Positions 37,271-45,445 of a DNA stretch of 64,000 nucleotides are shown here, piece by piece. Both the position numbers and the translations under genes were made by a program. Within the stretch, counting starts at the first letter, position 1; the number at the start of each line of letters is the position of its first letter. Under the pieces are notes generated by a model. It was given only the letters and a program-made list of their open reading frames with translations, was not told the DNA's origin and did not search any database. Source of the stretch: Halomonas chromatireducens (GTDB lineage: Bacteria > Pseudomonadota > Gammaproteobacteria > Pseudomonadales > Halomonadaceae); assembly GCF_001545155.1 (NCBI RefSeq), contig NZ_CP014226.1, forward strand, positions 3,629,174 through 3,693,173. Reading direction: 5' to 3'.

Positions 37271-37756
37271 ATGCAAAAGCTGATCAAGACCGCCACTCTT
37301 ATCCTCGCCCTGACCCTGGTCAGTGGCTGTGTGTACAAGCGCGACCTGGCCCAGGGTAATTACATTACCGAAGGCATGGTCGAACAGCTGCAACCCGGCA
37401 TGAGCCGCAGCCAAGTCGTGGGTGTCATGGGACGCCCACTGCTGGAAGCGCCTTTCGACGCCAGCCAGTGGGACTACATCTTCCGACTCGACAAGGCGTA
37501 TGGCGGCGTCCAGCAGCGCCGTGTGACGCTGACCTTTGATAATGACCGCCTGGTCGATATCAATCAGCGAGGCGACCTGTCCGAGGATATTCAGCTCCGC
37601 GCTCAGGATGACGTTGGCCCGGCTGTCGATGGCGCCAGCCCCATGGGAGAGCTGCCGGAGACCCAGCCAGAAGCCGCGCCTCGCTCCGCGCCGGATGCAG
37701 GCGGCACGCTGCCACGCGGTGGCGAACCGGCCACGACAGAGCCGCTGGAGCTCTAG
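37271..37756 (+). CDS. bamE: Outer membrane assembly lipoprotein BamE (SmpA/OmlA)
   Basis: A BAM complex lipoprotein that helps insert outer membrane beta-barrels. The 161-residue precursor has a signal peptide with the lipobox LVSGC (Cys at about 20), followed by the OmlA domain LQPGMSRSQVVGVMGRPLL..WDYIFRL. After residue 105 there is a long Pro/Ala-rich tail (ETQPEAAPRSAPDAGGT) not found in short BamE forms. The start lacks a strong SD. An in-frame extension upstream is antisense to fur and not supported. Confidence 0.92.
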   Translation: MQKLIKTATLILALTLVSGCVYKRDLAQGNYITEGMVEQLQPGMSRSQVVGVMGRPLLEAPFDASQWDYIFRLDKAYGGVQQRRVTLTFDNDRLVDINQRGDLSEDIQLRAQDDVGPAVDGASPMGELPETQPEAAPRSAPDAGGTLPRGGEPATTEPLEL

Positions 37757-37790
37757 TCGAAACCCGGCAAAAGGGCATACCCGTGAAGGG

Positions 37791-38117
37791 TCAGGTTGGC
37801 TGCCGAGCGCGCGCCGCGCGCTCGGCACGGGCCGCCTTGGGGTCGATCTCAAGGGAGCGGTAGACCTCGACCCGATCCCCTTCCCGCAGAAGCTGCGAGT
37901 CGGGGTCCCGTACCGGTTTGCCGAAGATGCCCAGGTCGGCACGTTCGAAGGTGTCGGCCGCCACTTCCGGGAAATGCCTGGCCAGCTCGGCCTGGGCCAC
38001 GGCCTGGCGCACCGTGGTGCCCTCGGCCACGTCCAGCTCGACGATGCGCTGCTTTTCGGGCAGCGCAAAGGCCACCTCGACGTGAATACGCCCTTCGCTA
38101 ACGGCCATAGACTTCAT
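37791..38117 (-). CDS. rnfH: RnfH family ubiquitin-fold protein
   Basis: A 108-residue beta-grasp protein: IHVEVAFALPEKQRIVELDVAEGTTVRQAVAQA, FGKPVRDPDSQLLREGDRVEVYRSLEIDPKAARAERAARAR is the RnfH (UPF0125) pattern. Its role is unclear; it pairs with ratA in most gammaproteobacteria and overlaps it here by 20 bases. The second ATG (38108) is an alternative start. Confidence 0.9.
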   Translation of the reverse strand: MKSMAVSEGRIHVEVAFALPEKQRIVELDVAEGTTVRQAVAQAELARHFPEVAADTFERADLGIFGKPVRDPDSQLLREGDRVEVYRSLEIDPKAARAERAARARQPT

Positions 38118-38532
38118 CGGCCCGGCGAGTGAAGGAGTCCACCAGCTGTCCGGCCACCTGCTGGAACAGCTTGCCGAAGGCCATCCCCAGCAGGCGATTG
38201 GCGAATTCGAACTCGAGCTCCAGGCTGACCTTGCAGGAATCCTCGCCCATGGGCAGGAACAACCAGCGGCCGCGAAGCCGCTTGAAGGGACCGCTCACCA
38301 GTGACATCTCGATGCGCTCAGGCTCGATGAGGTCGTTGCGGGTAGTAAAGCTCTGCTCTATGCCGGCCCGGCCCAGGGTCATTTCGCCGATCAGGTGCGA
38401 TTCATCGCGTTCGAGCAGCCGTGCCCGACGGCAGCCCGGCAAAAACTCCGGGTAGCGCTCGAAGTCGTTGACCAGTTCGAACATGTTCCGAGGGGTGTGC
38501 CGCACCAGGGCGGAACGATTGACCGTTGGCAT
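38098..38532 (-). CDS. ratA: RatA, START-like (polyketide cyclase family) protein
   Basis: A 144-residue START/SRPBCC-fold protein; in E. coli RatA binds 50S and blocks subunit joining, while homologues (Coq10) bind ubiquinone, so the exact role is uncertain. I use the ATG at 38532 (MPTVNRSALVRHTPRNMFELVNDFERYPEFLPGCRRARLLE) with GGAG six bases upstream; a GTG seven codons earlier is possible. It is divergent from smpB, the usual ratA-smpB neighbours. Confidence 0.9.
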   Translation of the reverse strand: MPTVNRSALVRHTPRNMFELVNDFERYPEFLPGCRRARLLERDESHLIGEMTLGRAGIEQSFTTRNDLIEPERIEMSLVSGPFKRLRGRWLFLPMGEDSCKVSLELEFEFANRLLGMAFGKLFQQVAGQLVDSFTRRADEVYGR

Positions 38533-38660
38533 GGAGCTCTCCGCTGACTTCACAGTGCCCAGGGCGTATCATGAGCGGTTATTTCATGCCTTGAATGGTA
38601 TCACGCTTCCCCCCATATCGAAGGGGAGCTAGCCAAAGGCCGAACACGATACGAGGTACC

Positions 38661-39152
38661 ATGGCCAACAAGAAAGCCAAGGGCAAGGGCCCAGGCAGCA
38701 GCACCATCGCCCAGAACAAGAAGGCGCGCTTCGAGTATCACATCGACGAGACCTTCGAGGCCGGGCTGGTCCTGGCAGGCTGGGAAGTGAAGAGCCTGCG
38801 CGCCGGCAAGGCACAGCTCACCGACACCTACATCCTGATCAAGGATGCGGAGGCGTGGCTGCTTGGCTGCCACATCATGCCGCTCAACACCGCCAGCACC
38901 CATGTGCTGGCCGATCCCACGCGCACCCGCAAGCTGCTGCTGCACCGCAAGGAGATCGCCAAGATCTTCTCGCGCACCCAGGAGAAGGGGCACACCTGCG
39001 TGCCGCTGAAGCTCTACTGGAAGGGCAACAAGGTCAAGTGCGAACTGGCTCTGGTGACCGGCAAGAAGCTCCACGACAAGCGCGCCACCGAGAAGGATCG
39101 GGACTGGCAGCGTCAGAAGGGCCGCATCATGCGGGAACAGACCAAGGCCTGA
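38661..39152 (+). CDS. smpB: SsrA-binding protein SmpB
   Basis: SmpB carries tmRNA to stalled ribosomes; the ssrA gene follows 98 bases downstream. The 163 residues start [53 protein letters not shown], the OB-fold body, and finish with the basic helix tail [24 protein letters not shown] that enters the mRNA channel. GAGGTACC precedes the ATG at 38661. Confidence 0.97.
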   Translation: MANKKAKGKGPGSSTIAQNKKARFEYHIDETFEAGLVLAGWEVKSLRAGKAQLTDTYILIKDAEAWLLGCHIMPLNTASTHVLADPTRTRKLLLHRKEIAKIFSRTQEKGHTCVPLKLYWKGNKVKCELALVTGKKLHDKRATEKDRDWQRQKGRIMREQTKA

Positions 39153-39250
39153 CCGGCCGCAGGGGGGAATCGATCTATCGCGAAACGACGGAACCCACCC
39201 TGCAAACAGGTGTCACACAATTGCCCATGCTGATATGATGGGCCTGCTAC

Positions 39251-39630
39251 GGGGGCGACATGGCTTCGACGCCGGTGACAACCTCCTAGGTGCATGCCGA
39301 GAGCGTGATGTATCTCGTAAATCCAACATCACGACTAAATAGTCGCAAACGACGACAACTACGCTCAGGGCGCGCTGGCAGCTTAATAGCTGTTAGCTTC
39401 TAGCCCGGCCCCGAAGCGATGTGCCCATTCATTGCGGACGGGATATGAGCTAAAAATGATGGGATCGCGGTTGGTGGTGTCCTCTCGCCAGTCGCTAAAT
39501 CTTAGAGGAATCGCGTAGCTGGATCCTGCCCGTTGGAGCCAGATGCGTTAAATCAAAAAACGGACCTAAGCATGTAGAGCCGAAGAGCGAGTACCGGCGG
39601 ACGCGGGTTCAATTCCCGCCGCCTCCACCA
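39251..39630 (+). ncRNA. ssrA: tmRNA (SsrA)
   Basis: The 380-base gene begins GGGGGCGACATGGCTTCGACG and ends with the T-arm GGGTTCAATTCCCGCC, acceptor and CCA (39628-39630). The tag frame resumes at GCA 39345-39347 and encodes ANDDNYAQGALAA with TAA at 39384-39386; the ALAA end is the protease degron. An extended -10 (TGATATGAT, 39231-39239) lies upstream. The 3' end is the attachment site of the island that follows. Confidence 0.97.
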
Positions 39631-39631
39631 A
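39617..39631. repeat. attL of the ssrA island
   Basis: CGCCGCCTCCACCAA spans the end of the tmRNA acceptor arm and CCA. The identical 15 bases recur at 56299-56313 in the same orientation. Confidence 0.92.
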
Positions 39632-39677
39632 ACCAAGGTTTCAGGAGGTTCCACAACACTTCAGAAACCGCATGAAC

Positions 39678-39698
39678 AGGGGCCTCCGGGCCCCTTTC
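39678..39698 (+). terminator. Island-borne replacement terminator for ssrA
   Basis: AGGGGCC-TCCG-GGCCCCT followed by TTC lies 48 bases after the tmRNA 3' end and within the island. It can end ssrA transcription after the native terminator was displaced to beyond attR. Confidence 0.7.
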
Positions 39699-39725
39699 TC
39701 GTGTCTGGACATTTCACAACATTCC

Positions 39726-39911
39726 TTGACATGCCCCCACCTGAGGGGGCATATCTGGGGGCACAGCGTCGAAGCCAACCACCTGATGCCCCCAACTCCG
39801 CCATACCCCGCGCCAACCGGGCCTGGCTGGCAAATCGCCTGCCCCCAGCCTTGGGGGCATCCGGCACAGCTGAAAGGGGGCATGAGGCTGTCACCATCGT
39901 GAGGTGCCCCC
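39726..39911. promoter_or_regulatory. Cluster of eight TGCCCCC motifs with an embedded promoter
   Basis: TGCCCCC or its complement starts at 39732, 39745, 39757, 39787, 39840, 39853, 39876 and 39905. The first two form the inverted repeat TGCCCCC-N6-GGGGGCA exactly between TTGACA (39726-39731) and a -10-like CATATCT. The cluster lies 100-280 bases from attL, where integrase arm-type and excisionase sites are expected; repressor operators are the alternative reading. Confidence 0.6.
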
Positions 39912-39949
39912 ATGAGCGTAAGCGACCGGGCATCACCGCTTGTCAGTGA

Positions 39950-40081
39950 TCAGGCAGTATGCTGCCAGTGGTGAGGCAGGAGTTCGTGGATCTGGCTGGC
40001 CTTCTGGGTCGGCAGCCGTTCCAGCACGTCTCGGAGATAGGCGTGACGGCGAATCTCACCCTGAGTGCTTGGGGTAGTCAT
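39950..40081 (-). pseudogene. IS66-family transposase C-terminal remnant
   Basis: Read on the minus strand, the frame encodes RRHAYLRDVLERLPTQKASQ followed by IHELLPHHWQ and a stop. This is the conserved C-terminal element of IS66 TnpC proteins (AYLRDVL.RLP....IDELLPH.W). Only about 36 residues are left; nothing of the DDE domain, tnpA or tnpB is nearby. The ATG that opens the frame is fortuitous. It marks an older insertion in the island's left end. Confidence 0.7.
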
Positions 40082-40084
40082 GAT

Positions 40085-40114
40085 AGGTGCCCATCTATTA
40101 ATAAGTGGGCACCT
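40085..40114. promoter_or_regulatory. Perfect 9-bp inverted repeat upstream of the integrase
   Basis: AGGTGCCCA (40085-40093) and TGGGCACCT (40106-40114) flank an AT-rich 12-base loop. It lies 54 bases before the integrase start. It could be an operator or a hairpin in the integrase leader; there is no U-tract. Confidence 0.5.
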
Positions 40115-40167
40115 AACGTCACAGAAGGCGAGCCTCTCCGGTAGATGGGTTCACCAGCCGGTTACCC

Positions 40168-41397
40168 ATGAGCCGCCAGACCAATAAGCTATCTGCCACC
40201 GCCGTGAAGATGGCCAAGCCCAGAGAGAAAACGTTCAAGATGACTGATGGGGGCGGCCTCTACCTGGAGGTCTCCCCTACCGGCAGCAAGTACTGGCGCA
40301 TGAAGTACCGCCACGCCGGCAAGGAGAAGCGTCTGGCCATCGGCGTCTACCCGGATGTCTCGCTGGTGAAAGCGCGAGAAGCCCGCGAGGACGCCAAGCG
40401 ACAGCTTGCCCAGGGCATCGACCCCAGCACCGCCAAGCGCATCGCTCGCCAGCATGGCGAACAATCCGCCGCCAACACCTTCATGACCGTGGCTATCGAG
40501 TGGCTGGAGAAGGTTCACCAGCATGAGGTGGTGCCGGCCCACTACCAGCGCAACAAGCGTCGCCTAGAGCGAGACGCTTTCCCGATCATCGGCAAGCGCC
40601 CCATCGCCGAGATCACCCCACCCGAGCTGCTGGGCTGCCTGCGCCGTATCGAAGAGCGCGGCCACGTCGAGACTGCCCACCGGGTGAAGACGCTGTGCGG
40701 CCAAGTCTTCCGCTACGGCATCTCCACCGGGCGCGTCGAGCGTGACCCGACACCTGATCTGCGCGGAGCCCTGCGGCCCAGCAAGACCAAGCACTACCCT
40801 GCCCTGACACACCCCAAGGAGGTGGCCGAGCTCCTGCGCGCTATTGATGGCTATGGCGGCCAGCCCACCACCATCGCTGCACTAAAGCTGGCGCCCCTGG
40901 TTTTCACTCGCCCAGGCGAGCTGCGCCAGGCCCGCTGGGCCGACATCGACCTGGAGGCCGCCACCTGGACCTTTGAGGCCAGCAAGACCGGGCAGCCCTT
41001 GATTGTCCCCCTGCCCCACCAAGCAGTGACGATCCTGTGCGATCTGCACGGCTTAACCGGGCGCACCGAGTTCGTTTTTCCCGGCATCCGCAGCAGCAAG
41101 CGCCCGATGAGCAACGCCACGATCAAAGCCGCGCTGGATCGCATGGGCTTCAAGGGTGAGATGACAGCACACGGATTCAGGGCCATGGCCCGCACGATCC
41201 TGGCCGAGCGACTGAACTATCCCGAGCACTACATCGAGCAGCAGCTGGCGCACGCGGTGAAGGACAGCAACGGCCGCGCCTATAACCGGACCTCGCACCT
41301 GGAGCAGCGCCGAGAGATGTTGCAGTCATGGGCCGATTACCTGGATGCCCTGAGAGGTAGAGCAGACAACGTGGTACCGATCCAAACCGGCACTTGA
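40168..41397 (+). CDS. int: Tyrosine integrase (P4/CP4-57 type, DUF4102)
   Basis: A 409-residue site-specific recombinase. The N-terminal DUF4102 domain (LSATAVKMAKPREKTFKMTDGGGLYLEVSPTGSKYWRMKYRHAGKEKRLAIGVYPDVSL) binds arm-type sites; a SAM-like core-binding domain spans about 105-190. The catalytic set is Arg in RPGELRQARW (about 248), HGFR (about 335-338), His in LAHAVKD and nucleophile Tyr in RAYNRTSH (about 372). Its position next to attL in ssrA fits its presumed target; no SD is obvious, with an ATG start. Confidence 0.95.
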   Translation: MSRQTNKLSATAVKMAKPREKTFKMTDGGGLYLEVSPTGSKYWRMKYRHAGKEKRLAIGVYPDVSLVKAREAREDAKRQLAQGIDPSTAKRIARQHGEQSAANTFMTVAIEWLEKVHQHEVVPAHYQRNKRRLERDAFPIIGKRPIAEITPPELLGCLRRIEERGHVETAHRVKTLCGQVFRYGISTGRVERDPTPDLRGALRPSKTKHYPALTHPKEVAELLRAIDGYGGQPTTIAALKLAPLVFTRPGELRQARWADIDLEAATWTFEASKTGQPLIVPLPHQAVTILCDLHGLTGRTEFVFPGIRSSKRPMSNATIKAALDRMGFKGEMTAHGFRAMARTILAERLNYPEHYIEQQLAHAVKDSNGRAYNRTSHLEQRREMLQSWADYLDALRGRADNVVPIQTGT

Positions 41398-41510
41398 GAC
41401 AAGCGGCAACAACGCCACCGTTGGCTGGCAAGGGCTAATAGCCCGAAAGCATGGCCACTCCACCATGCTCGCCAGCCTTTCCTTACCTGGAACGCATGAG
41501 GAGTAGCGCA

Positions 41511-42146
41511 ATGTCTGATGACGAGCAGCAATTCGGGCTAGACATACCCGCCACTATCCAGCGCCGTGGCCAAGGTCTGATTGATGGTGCGATGAAGGGT
41601 CACTCCAAGAAGGTGACAGCCGAACACCTGGAGATGATCGACAAGGACGGCAGCCTTATCCATGGCAAGGAGATGCTGCTACAAATGGCCTATGAGCTTC
41701 GGCAGCTGCCTTCATCGGATGCAGATGAGTCCTCCTCCTCGGAGTATGCGGCCAGCATGTGCTTGGGGATGGTCCGCCAGCTATGGACACATATCCCTGA
41801 CAAACAACTGGATCCGATGAGCAACGGTCAGTTTCTGCTGGTTCTAGGGTATCTCTACGGGACACTGACCATGCCCAGCCACGTCCGACATAGCAAGGCG
41901 GTTGAAGCTGAGATAAAGGTCCTTCAAGGCAACTTGAAGCGCCAGGTTGGAGGGCTCCGCGGGGCAGAAACGAAGAAAGCCACCGCAGCCGAGCGGAAGG
42001 TCGTGGCCAAGCGGATATGGGACGAACTGGCAGCGACTAGGCCAACGCATGGCCTATCCGTGATCGTCGCCAAGCGCATGACCGCCATGGGTATGAAAGT
42101 AACAGCCAAGACAATCAGGAAGTGGCGTAAAGGAGGCTGGCAATAA
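41511..42146 (+). CDS. Hypothetical protein, island
   Basis: 211 residues from the ATG at 41511 (GAGGAG seven bases upstream; an in-frame ATG at 41496 is less well placed). I do not recognise the family. The N-terminal part is acidic (SDDEQQFGLDIPATIQRRGQGLIDGAMKGHSKKVTAEHLEMIDKDG). The C-terminal 80 residues are basic: VEAEIKVLQGNLKRQVGG..KKATAAERKVVAKRIWDELA, then a possible small helix-turn-helix, VTAKTIRKWRKGGWQ, as in proteins that bind DNA. It follows the integrase by 113 bases. Confidence 0.6.
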   Translation: MSDDEQQFGLDIPATIQRRGQGLIDGAMKGHSKKVTAEHLEMIDKDGSLIHGKEMLLQMAYELRQLPSSDADESSSSEYAASMCLGMVRQLWTHIPDKQLDPMSNGQFLLVLGYLYGTLTMPSHVRHSKAVEAEIKVLQGNLKRQVGGLRGAETKKATAAERKVVAKRIWDELAATRPTHGLSVIVAKRMTAMGMKVTAKTIRKWRKGGWQ

Positions 42147-42254
42147 CGGAAACGAACAAGTACTAAGCACAACGGACATTTCGGCATTTAGAATTCGCCA
42201 TGTCAGCACGTCCCGTGAGGGATATAGACACTCCATTCCGAGAGGAACCGAGAC

Positions 42255-42512
42255 ATGGCAAATATCATACGCGAGGCCATCGAGCGTAAGCAGCAGCGCC
42301 TCCTCCGCCGCCCCGATGTTCTACATCGCTGCGGCATATCCAACTCCACCCTCCATCGCCTGATCAATACAGGGGACTTTCCGGCGCCAGTCCCGCTGAG
42401 CCCCCGCGCCGTCGCATGGGTCGAAACTGAGATCGATCACTGGATCGAGGAACGAATTTCACAGGCTCGACCCAACCGGAATGGCGCGAACTGCCTCGGA
42501 GGGACTCAATGA
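42255..42512 (+). CDS. AlpA-family transcriptional regulator/excisionase
   Basis: An 85-residue MerR-like winged helix: LLRRPDVLHRCGISNSTLHRLINTGDFPAPVPLSPRAVAWVETEIDHWIEERI is the AlpA pattern (RR..V....G.S..T.YR....G.FP.PV.L..RAV.W...EI..W). AlpA activates slpA integrase in CP4-57, and relatives act as excisionase. An SD GAGAGGAACC lies before the ATG. Its stop overlaps the next start (ATGA). Confidence 0.9.
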   Translation: MANIIREAIERKQQRLLRRPDVLHRCGISNSTLHRLINTGDFPAPVPLSPRAVAWVETEIDHWIEERISQARPNRNGANCLGGTQ

Positions 42513-42646
42513 TGAAATTTCATCCCTTTAACTTTGATGCCCTGGTTAGCGACACCTTCGCACTCTGCCGATGGCTCGCCAAGCATGTTCGACGCTGGCA
42601 TCAGGCGCACGCGAACAAGAACCACCGTCGAGATGACCGGAGGTAA
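42509..42646 (+). CDS. 45-residue hypothetical protein
   Basis: A short frame starting at ATGATG that overlaps the alpA stop and ends six bases before the primase gene; the primase SD (GGAGG) forms its last codons. The sequence is MMKFHPFNFDALVSDTFALC then RWLAKHVRRWHQAHANKNHRRDDRR: hydrophobic N-terminal half, strongly basic His/Arg-rich end. Tight overlap at both sides argues that it is translated. Function unknown. Confidence 0.55.
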   Translation: MMKFHPFNFDALVSDTFALCRWLAKHVRRWHQAHANKNHRRDDRR

Positions 42647-42651
42647 TCACC

Positions 42652-45114
42652 ATGACGAGCATAAAAAAACCGGCCCCCTCGGGAGGGCCGGCACAAGCGC
42701 CTGTGAGCGCGATTTCTTCACGACATTCTACACCTTCCAGCGAGCTGGCGCCCCTAATGGCGCCCGTCGCACGCGAGCTGCTGGGCGAACCAAACAAGGA
42801 GCTCTCACGGAAGGACGAGCTGCGTTTCGGTACCCACGGTAGTCTGGCCATCGATCTCGATGCCGGTACTTGGTACAGCCACGAGGAGCAGCGTGGGGGA
42901 GGTGTGCTGGACCTGATTAGCCGGGAGACTGGACGCGGCGAGCGCCACCTTCAATTGGCCTGGCTGGAGGAGAGCGGCTTTCGTGATAAGCAAGAGTCGG
43001 CACCTAAGCCCCAGCCACTCATTGAGGTAGAGCGGTACCGCTACAACGATGCCCAAGGTAGCCCGAGGTTCTTTGTCGTCAGGTTCGAGCCCAAGACCTT
43101 CCGCCAGGGAGATGTCAATGAGCATGGCCGTTTCGTCCCGGGGGTGAAGGGAATCGAGACGCGCATCCCGTACCACCTCGACAAACTCTACGCCCAGCCC
43201 GAGGCCGATGTGTTCTTGGTCGAAGGGGAGAAGGACGTTCATCGGCTAGAACAGCTTGGCATATTGGCCACCTGCAACGCGGGTGGTGCCGGGAAGTGGA
43301 CCGACGAGCACAGTCGGCACCTGGCAGGTCGGCGTGTGGTGATCCTGCCGGACAATGACGAGCCAGGTATCGACCATGCGCGGAAGGTGAAGGCCTCGTT
43401 GGAGGCAGCTGAAGCCGAGGTGCTGGTGGTCCTGCTGCGCAACCTGCCGGAAAAGGGCGATGTGAGCGATTGGCTCGACGCTGGCGGCACGCTAGGGCAG
43501 CTTCAAGACCTTATCACTCAGGGTGGTCACGAGCTGCCCAAGGTGGAGCTCGAGCCTGAGCTGGAAAGCCAGGGGGAGGGCAACCGTGATAAGCAGTCCC
43601 AAACCGACCTGATCGTCGAGTTCGTACAGACCTGGAACGACCTGTTCCACGATGACAACGATGTTGCCTATGCCCGCCATCGAGGCACCGGCGAGGTCCG
43701 CGCCCTCGGTAGCCGAGCGTTTCGGCACTGGCTGACGGCAGAGTTCTATGACCAGCACGAGAAGGCGCTGCGAGACCAATCGCTCCGCGAAGCCCGGATG
43801 ACCCTCGAGGGCATCGCGATGAAGGACCATCGCCCGGTTCATATCCGTGTGGCCGGCGGGAGCGGTCGCTACTGGCTCGACCTTGGCCTCCCAGGCAGTA
43901 GCCGCTGCGTTTTCCTCCGCGCTGACGCATGGAGCCTGGAGGAGCAGAGCGAGCTGATGTTTTGCCGGTCGGAGAGCGCTCAGGCCCTGCCGGAGCCGGT
44001 GGCTGGCGGCAGCCTTGAGCCGCTGTGGAAGGTGGCCAACGTCCCTGAGCAGGCCCGGCTGCTGGTGGTGGCGTGGCTGGTGGAGTGTCTGCGTCCCGAT
44101 ACGCCCTTCCCGGTGCTGGAGCTGCTGGGGGAGCAAGGCAGCGGCAAGTCTGGCACGCAGTCGGCACTGCGTCGGCTAATCGACCCCAATGCAGCTGACC
44201 TCAGGGGCGCCCCCAAGTCTGCAGAGGACCTGTTTGTGAGCGGTGGCGTCAACCACGTGATCTCCATCGAGAACGTGAGCCACCTCCCGGCTCCGTTGCA
44301 GGATGCACTGTGCGTAGTGGCGACCGGGGGCGGGTTCGCCCGGCGCAAGCTGTACACCGACGCCGACGAGAGCGTGATCCAGCTCAAGCGCCCGGTGATG
44401 CTCAACGGTATCTCCGCCGCCGTTACGCAACAGGACCTGGTGAGCCGTACCGTCACGGTCGAGGTGCCGGTGATCCAAGACGCCCAGGCCAAGGACAAGC
44501 TGGAGGAGGAGTTCGAGGTCAAGCGGCCTGAGATCATCGGCGCCCTGCTGGACATCGCCGCCCGCGCCCTGGAGATCCTGCCGGAGATGTCGCTGCCGGC
44601 GGCACGCCGCCCCCGTCTCCTCGAGTTCGCACACCTCGGCATGGCCGTCGCCAAGGCAATCGGGCGCGACCCGGAGGAGTTCATGCGGCAATACGATGCC
44701 GCCCGGCAGGATGGGCTCGAGCGCACCCTCGAGGCGAGCCCAGTGGCGACCGCCATCCGGGACTGGGCGGAGATCCACCCCGGCGAGGTGCGCGACGAGC
44801 CGGCCAAGCGGTGGCTGGAGATCCTGACGGACTACAAGCCCCAGGGGTCGGATACCTGGCCGCGCTCCGCGAAGGGGTTGGGCGATGCGATGCGCAGGGC
44901 AGCACCCGCCCTTCGACAGCTGGGCATCGAGTGCCGCTGCTTCGGCAAGGGGAGCGGAGGTGTCGTGCGGTGGCGCGTGGGAATAAAAGTTCCTGAAGCG
45001 ATGTCCCCAATGTCCCGAAGTCCCAAGTCTGATGCCGATAGTTGGGACATTGGGACTTCAGGGACATCGGTTCGGGAAGTTTCCTTGGGCGATGCCGACC
45101 GGGAGGTGTTCTGA
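42652..45114 (+). CDS. Toprim primase / P-loop helicase-like replication protein
   Basis: An 820-residue protein, likely the island's replication initiator. The N-terminal part (about 45-115) resembles a degenerate primase zinc/CHC-like region without Cys clusters; a Toprim fold follows with VEGEKD (about 188-193) and PDNDEPG (about 232-238). A P-loop ATPase begins about 485: LLGEQGSGKSGTQSALRR (Walker A about 491-500), then VISIENVSHLP as Walker B-like and a sensor region. This DNA-primase-plus-ATPase layout is seen in phage satellites and cryptic islands. The last 40 residues (SPMSRSPKSDAD..IGTSGTS) are encoded by the GTCCC/GGGAC array. GGAGG precedes the ATG. Confidence 0.82.
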   Translation: MTSIKKPAPSGGPAQAPVSAISSRHSTPSSELAPLMAPVARELLGEPNKELSRKDELRFGTHGSLAIDLDAGTWYSHEEQRGGGVLDLISRETGRGERHLQLAWLEESGFRDKQESAPKPQPLIEVERYRYNDAQGSPRFFVVRFEPKTFRQGDVNEHGRFVPGVKGIETRIPYHLDKLYAQPEADVFLVEGEKDVHRLEQLGILATCNAGGAGKWTDEHSRHLAGRRVVILPDNDEPGIDHARKVKASLEAAEAEVLVVLLRNLPEKGDVSDWLDAGGTLGQLQDLITQGGHELPKVELEPELESQGEGNRDKQSQTDLIVEFVQTWNDLFHDDNDVAYARHRGTGEVRALGSRAFRHWLTAEFYDQHEKALRDQSLREARMTLEGIAMKDHRPVHIRVAGGSGRYWLDLGLPGSSRCVFLRADAWSLEEQSELMFCRSESAQALPEPVAGGSLEPLWKVANVPEQARLLVVAWLVECLRPDTPFPVLELLGEQGSGKSGTQSALRRLIDPNAADLRGAPKSAEDLFVSGGVNHVISIENVSHLPAPLQDALCVVATGGGFARRKLYTDADESVIQLKRPVMLNGISAAVTQQDLVSRTVTVEVPVIQDAQAKDKLEEEFEVKRPEIIGALLDIAARALEILPEMSLPAARRPRLLEFAHLGMAVAKAIGRDPEEFMRQYDAARQDGLERTLEASPVATAIRDWAEIHPGEVRDEPAKRWLEILTDYKPQGSDTWPRSAKGLGDAMRRAAPALRQLGIECRCFGKGSGGVVRWRVGIKVPEAMSPMSRSPKSDADSWDIGTSGTSVREVSLGDADREVF
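45003..45065. repeat. Symmetric GTCCC x3 / GGGAC x3 array (candidate origin)
   Basis: GTCCC at 45003, 45012 and 45020; GGGAC at 45044, 45052 and 45061. The spacings (9, 8 and 8, 9) mirror each other around a 19-base centre. It lies within the last codons of the primase gene. Such iteron-like arrays at the end of an initiator gene often act as its origin; this is inference. Confidence 0.6.
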
Positions 45115-45115
45115 G

Positions 45116-45445
45116 ATGGCTGCTATCGACTACCTCAAGCTGCACCACCTCAATGCAGAGATCGAGAAGAGCAACCGGCTGGCCGTGTGGCCCAAGGAAA
45201 ACATCACCCCCGTGGTGCGGGAGTGGATCAGGGCTCACCGCACCGAGCTACTGGAGGAGCTGGCTACCGCCAACGATCCTGAGCCTCCTTGCTTGCCGGC
45301 AGGCATCCGTATGGCGTGGACGATCCGTGTGGGAAGCAAGCGCCTGGTGCTGGCCGGTATCCCATATACCCGAGAGCAGGCCCATCGGGCTGCCCAGGCT
45401 CGCTGGCCTGACGCTGACGTGGAGGTGCTGACCGATGCTGATTAA
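45116..45445 (+). CDS. TubC-docking-like small protein, island
   Basis: 109 residues from the ATG just after the primase stop. The N-terminal 50 (IDYLKLHHLNAEIEKSNRLAVWPKENITPVVREWIRAHRTELLEEL) resemble the small helical TubC N-terminal docking-like domain that is commonly annotated in phage and island proteins beside primases; there is no polyketide context here. The C-terminal half (AWTIRVGSKRLVLAGIPYTREQAHRAAQARWPDADVEVL) looks like a separate small domain. The role is unknown, possibly a primase partner. Confidence 0.6.
   Translation: MAAIDYLKLHHLNAEIEKSNRLAVWPKENITPVVREWIRAHRTELLEELATANDPEPPCLPAGIRMAWTIRVGSKRLVLAGIPYTREQAHRAAQARWPDADVEVLTDAD

Noticed and set aside
36782..38068. Fur as part of a 428-codon frame
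   Set aside because: The frame runs upstream through bamE and rnfH in antisense. Fur homology, length (138) and an ATG at 37198 fix the real start.
39641..39949. Several short frames (60-91 codons) between ssrA and the IS66 remnant
   Set aside because: They overlap the TGCCCCC cluster on both strands, have no SD and resemble nothing.
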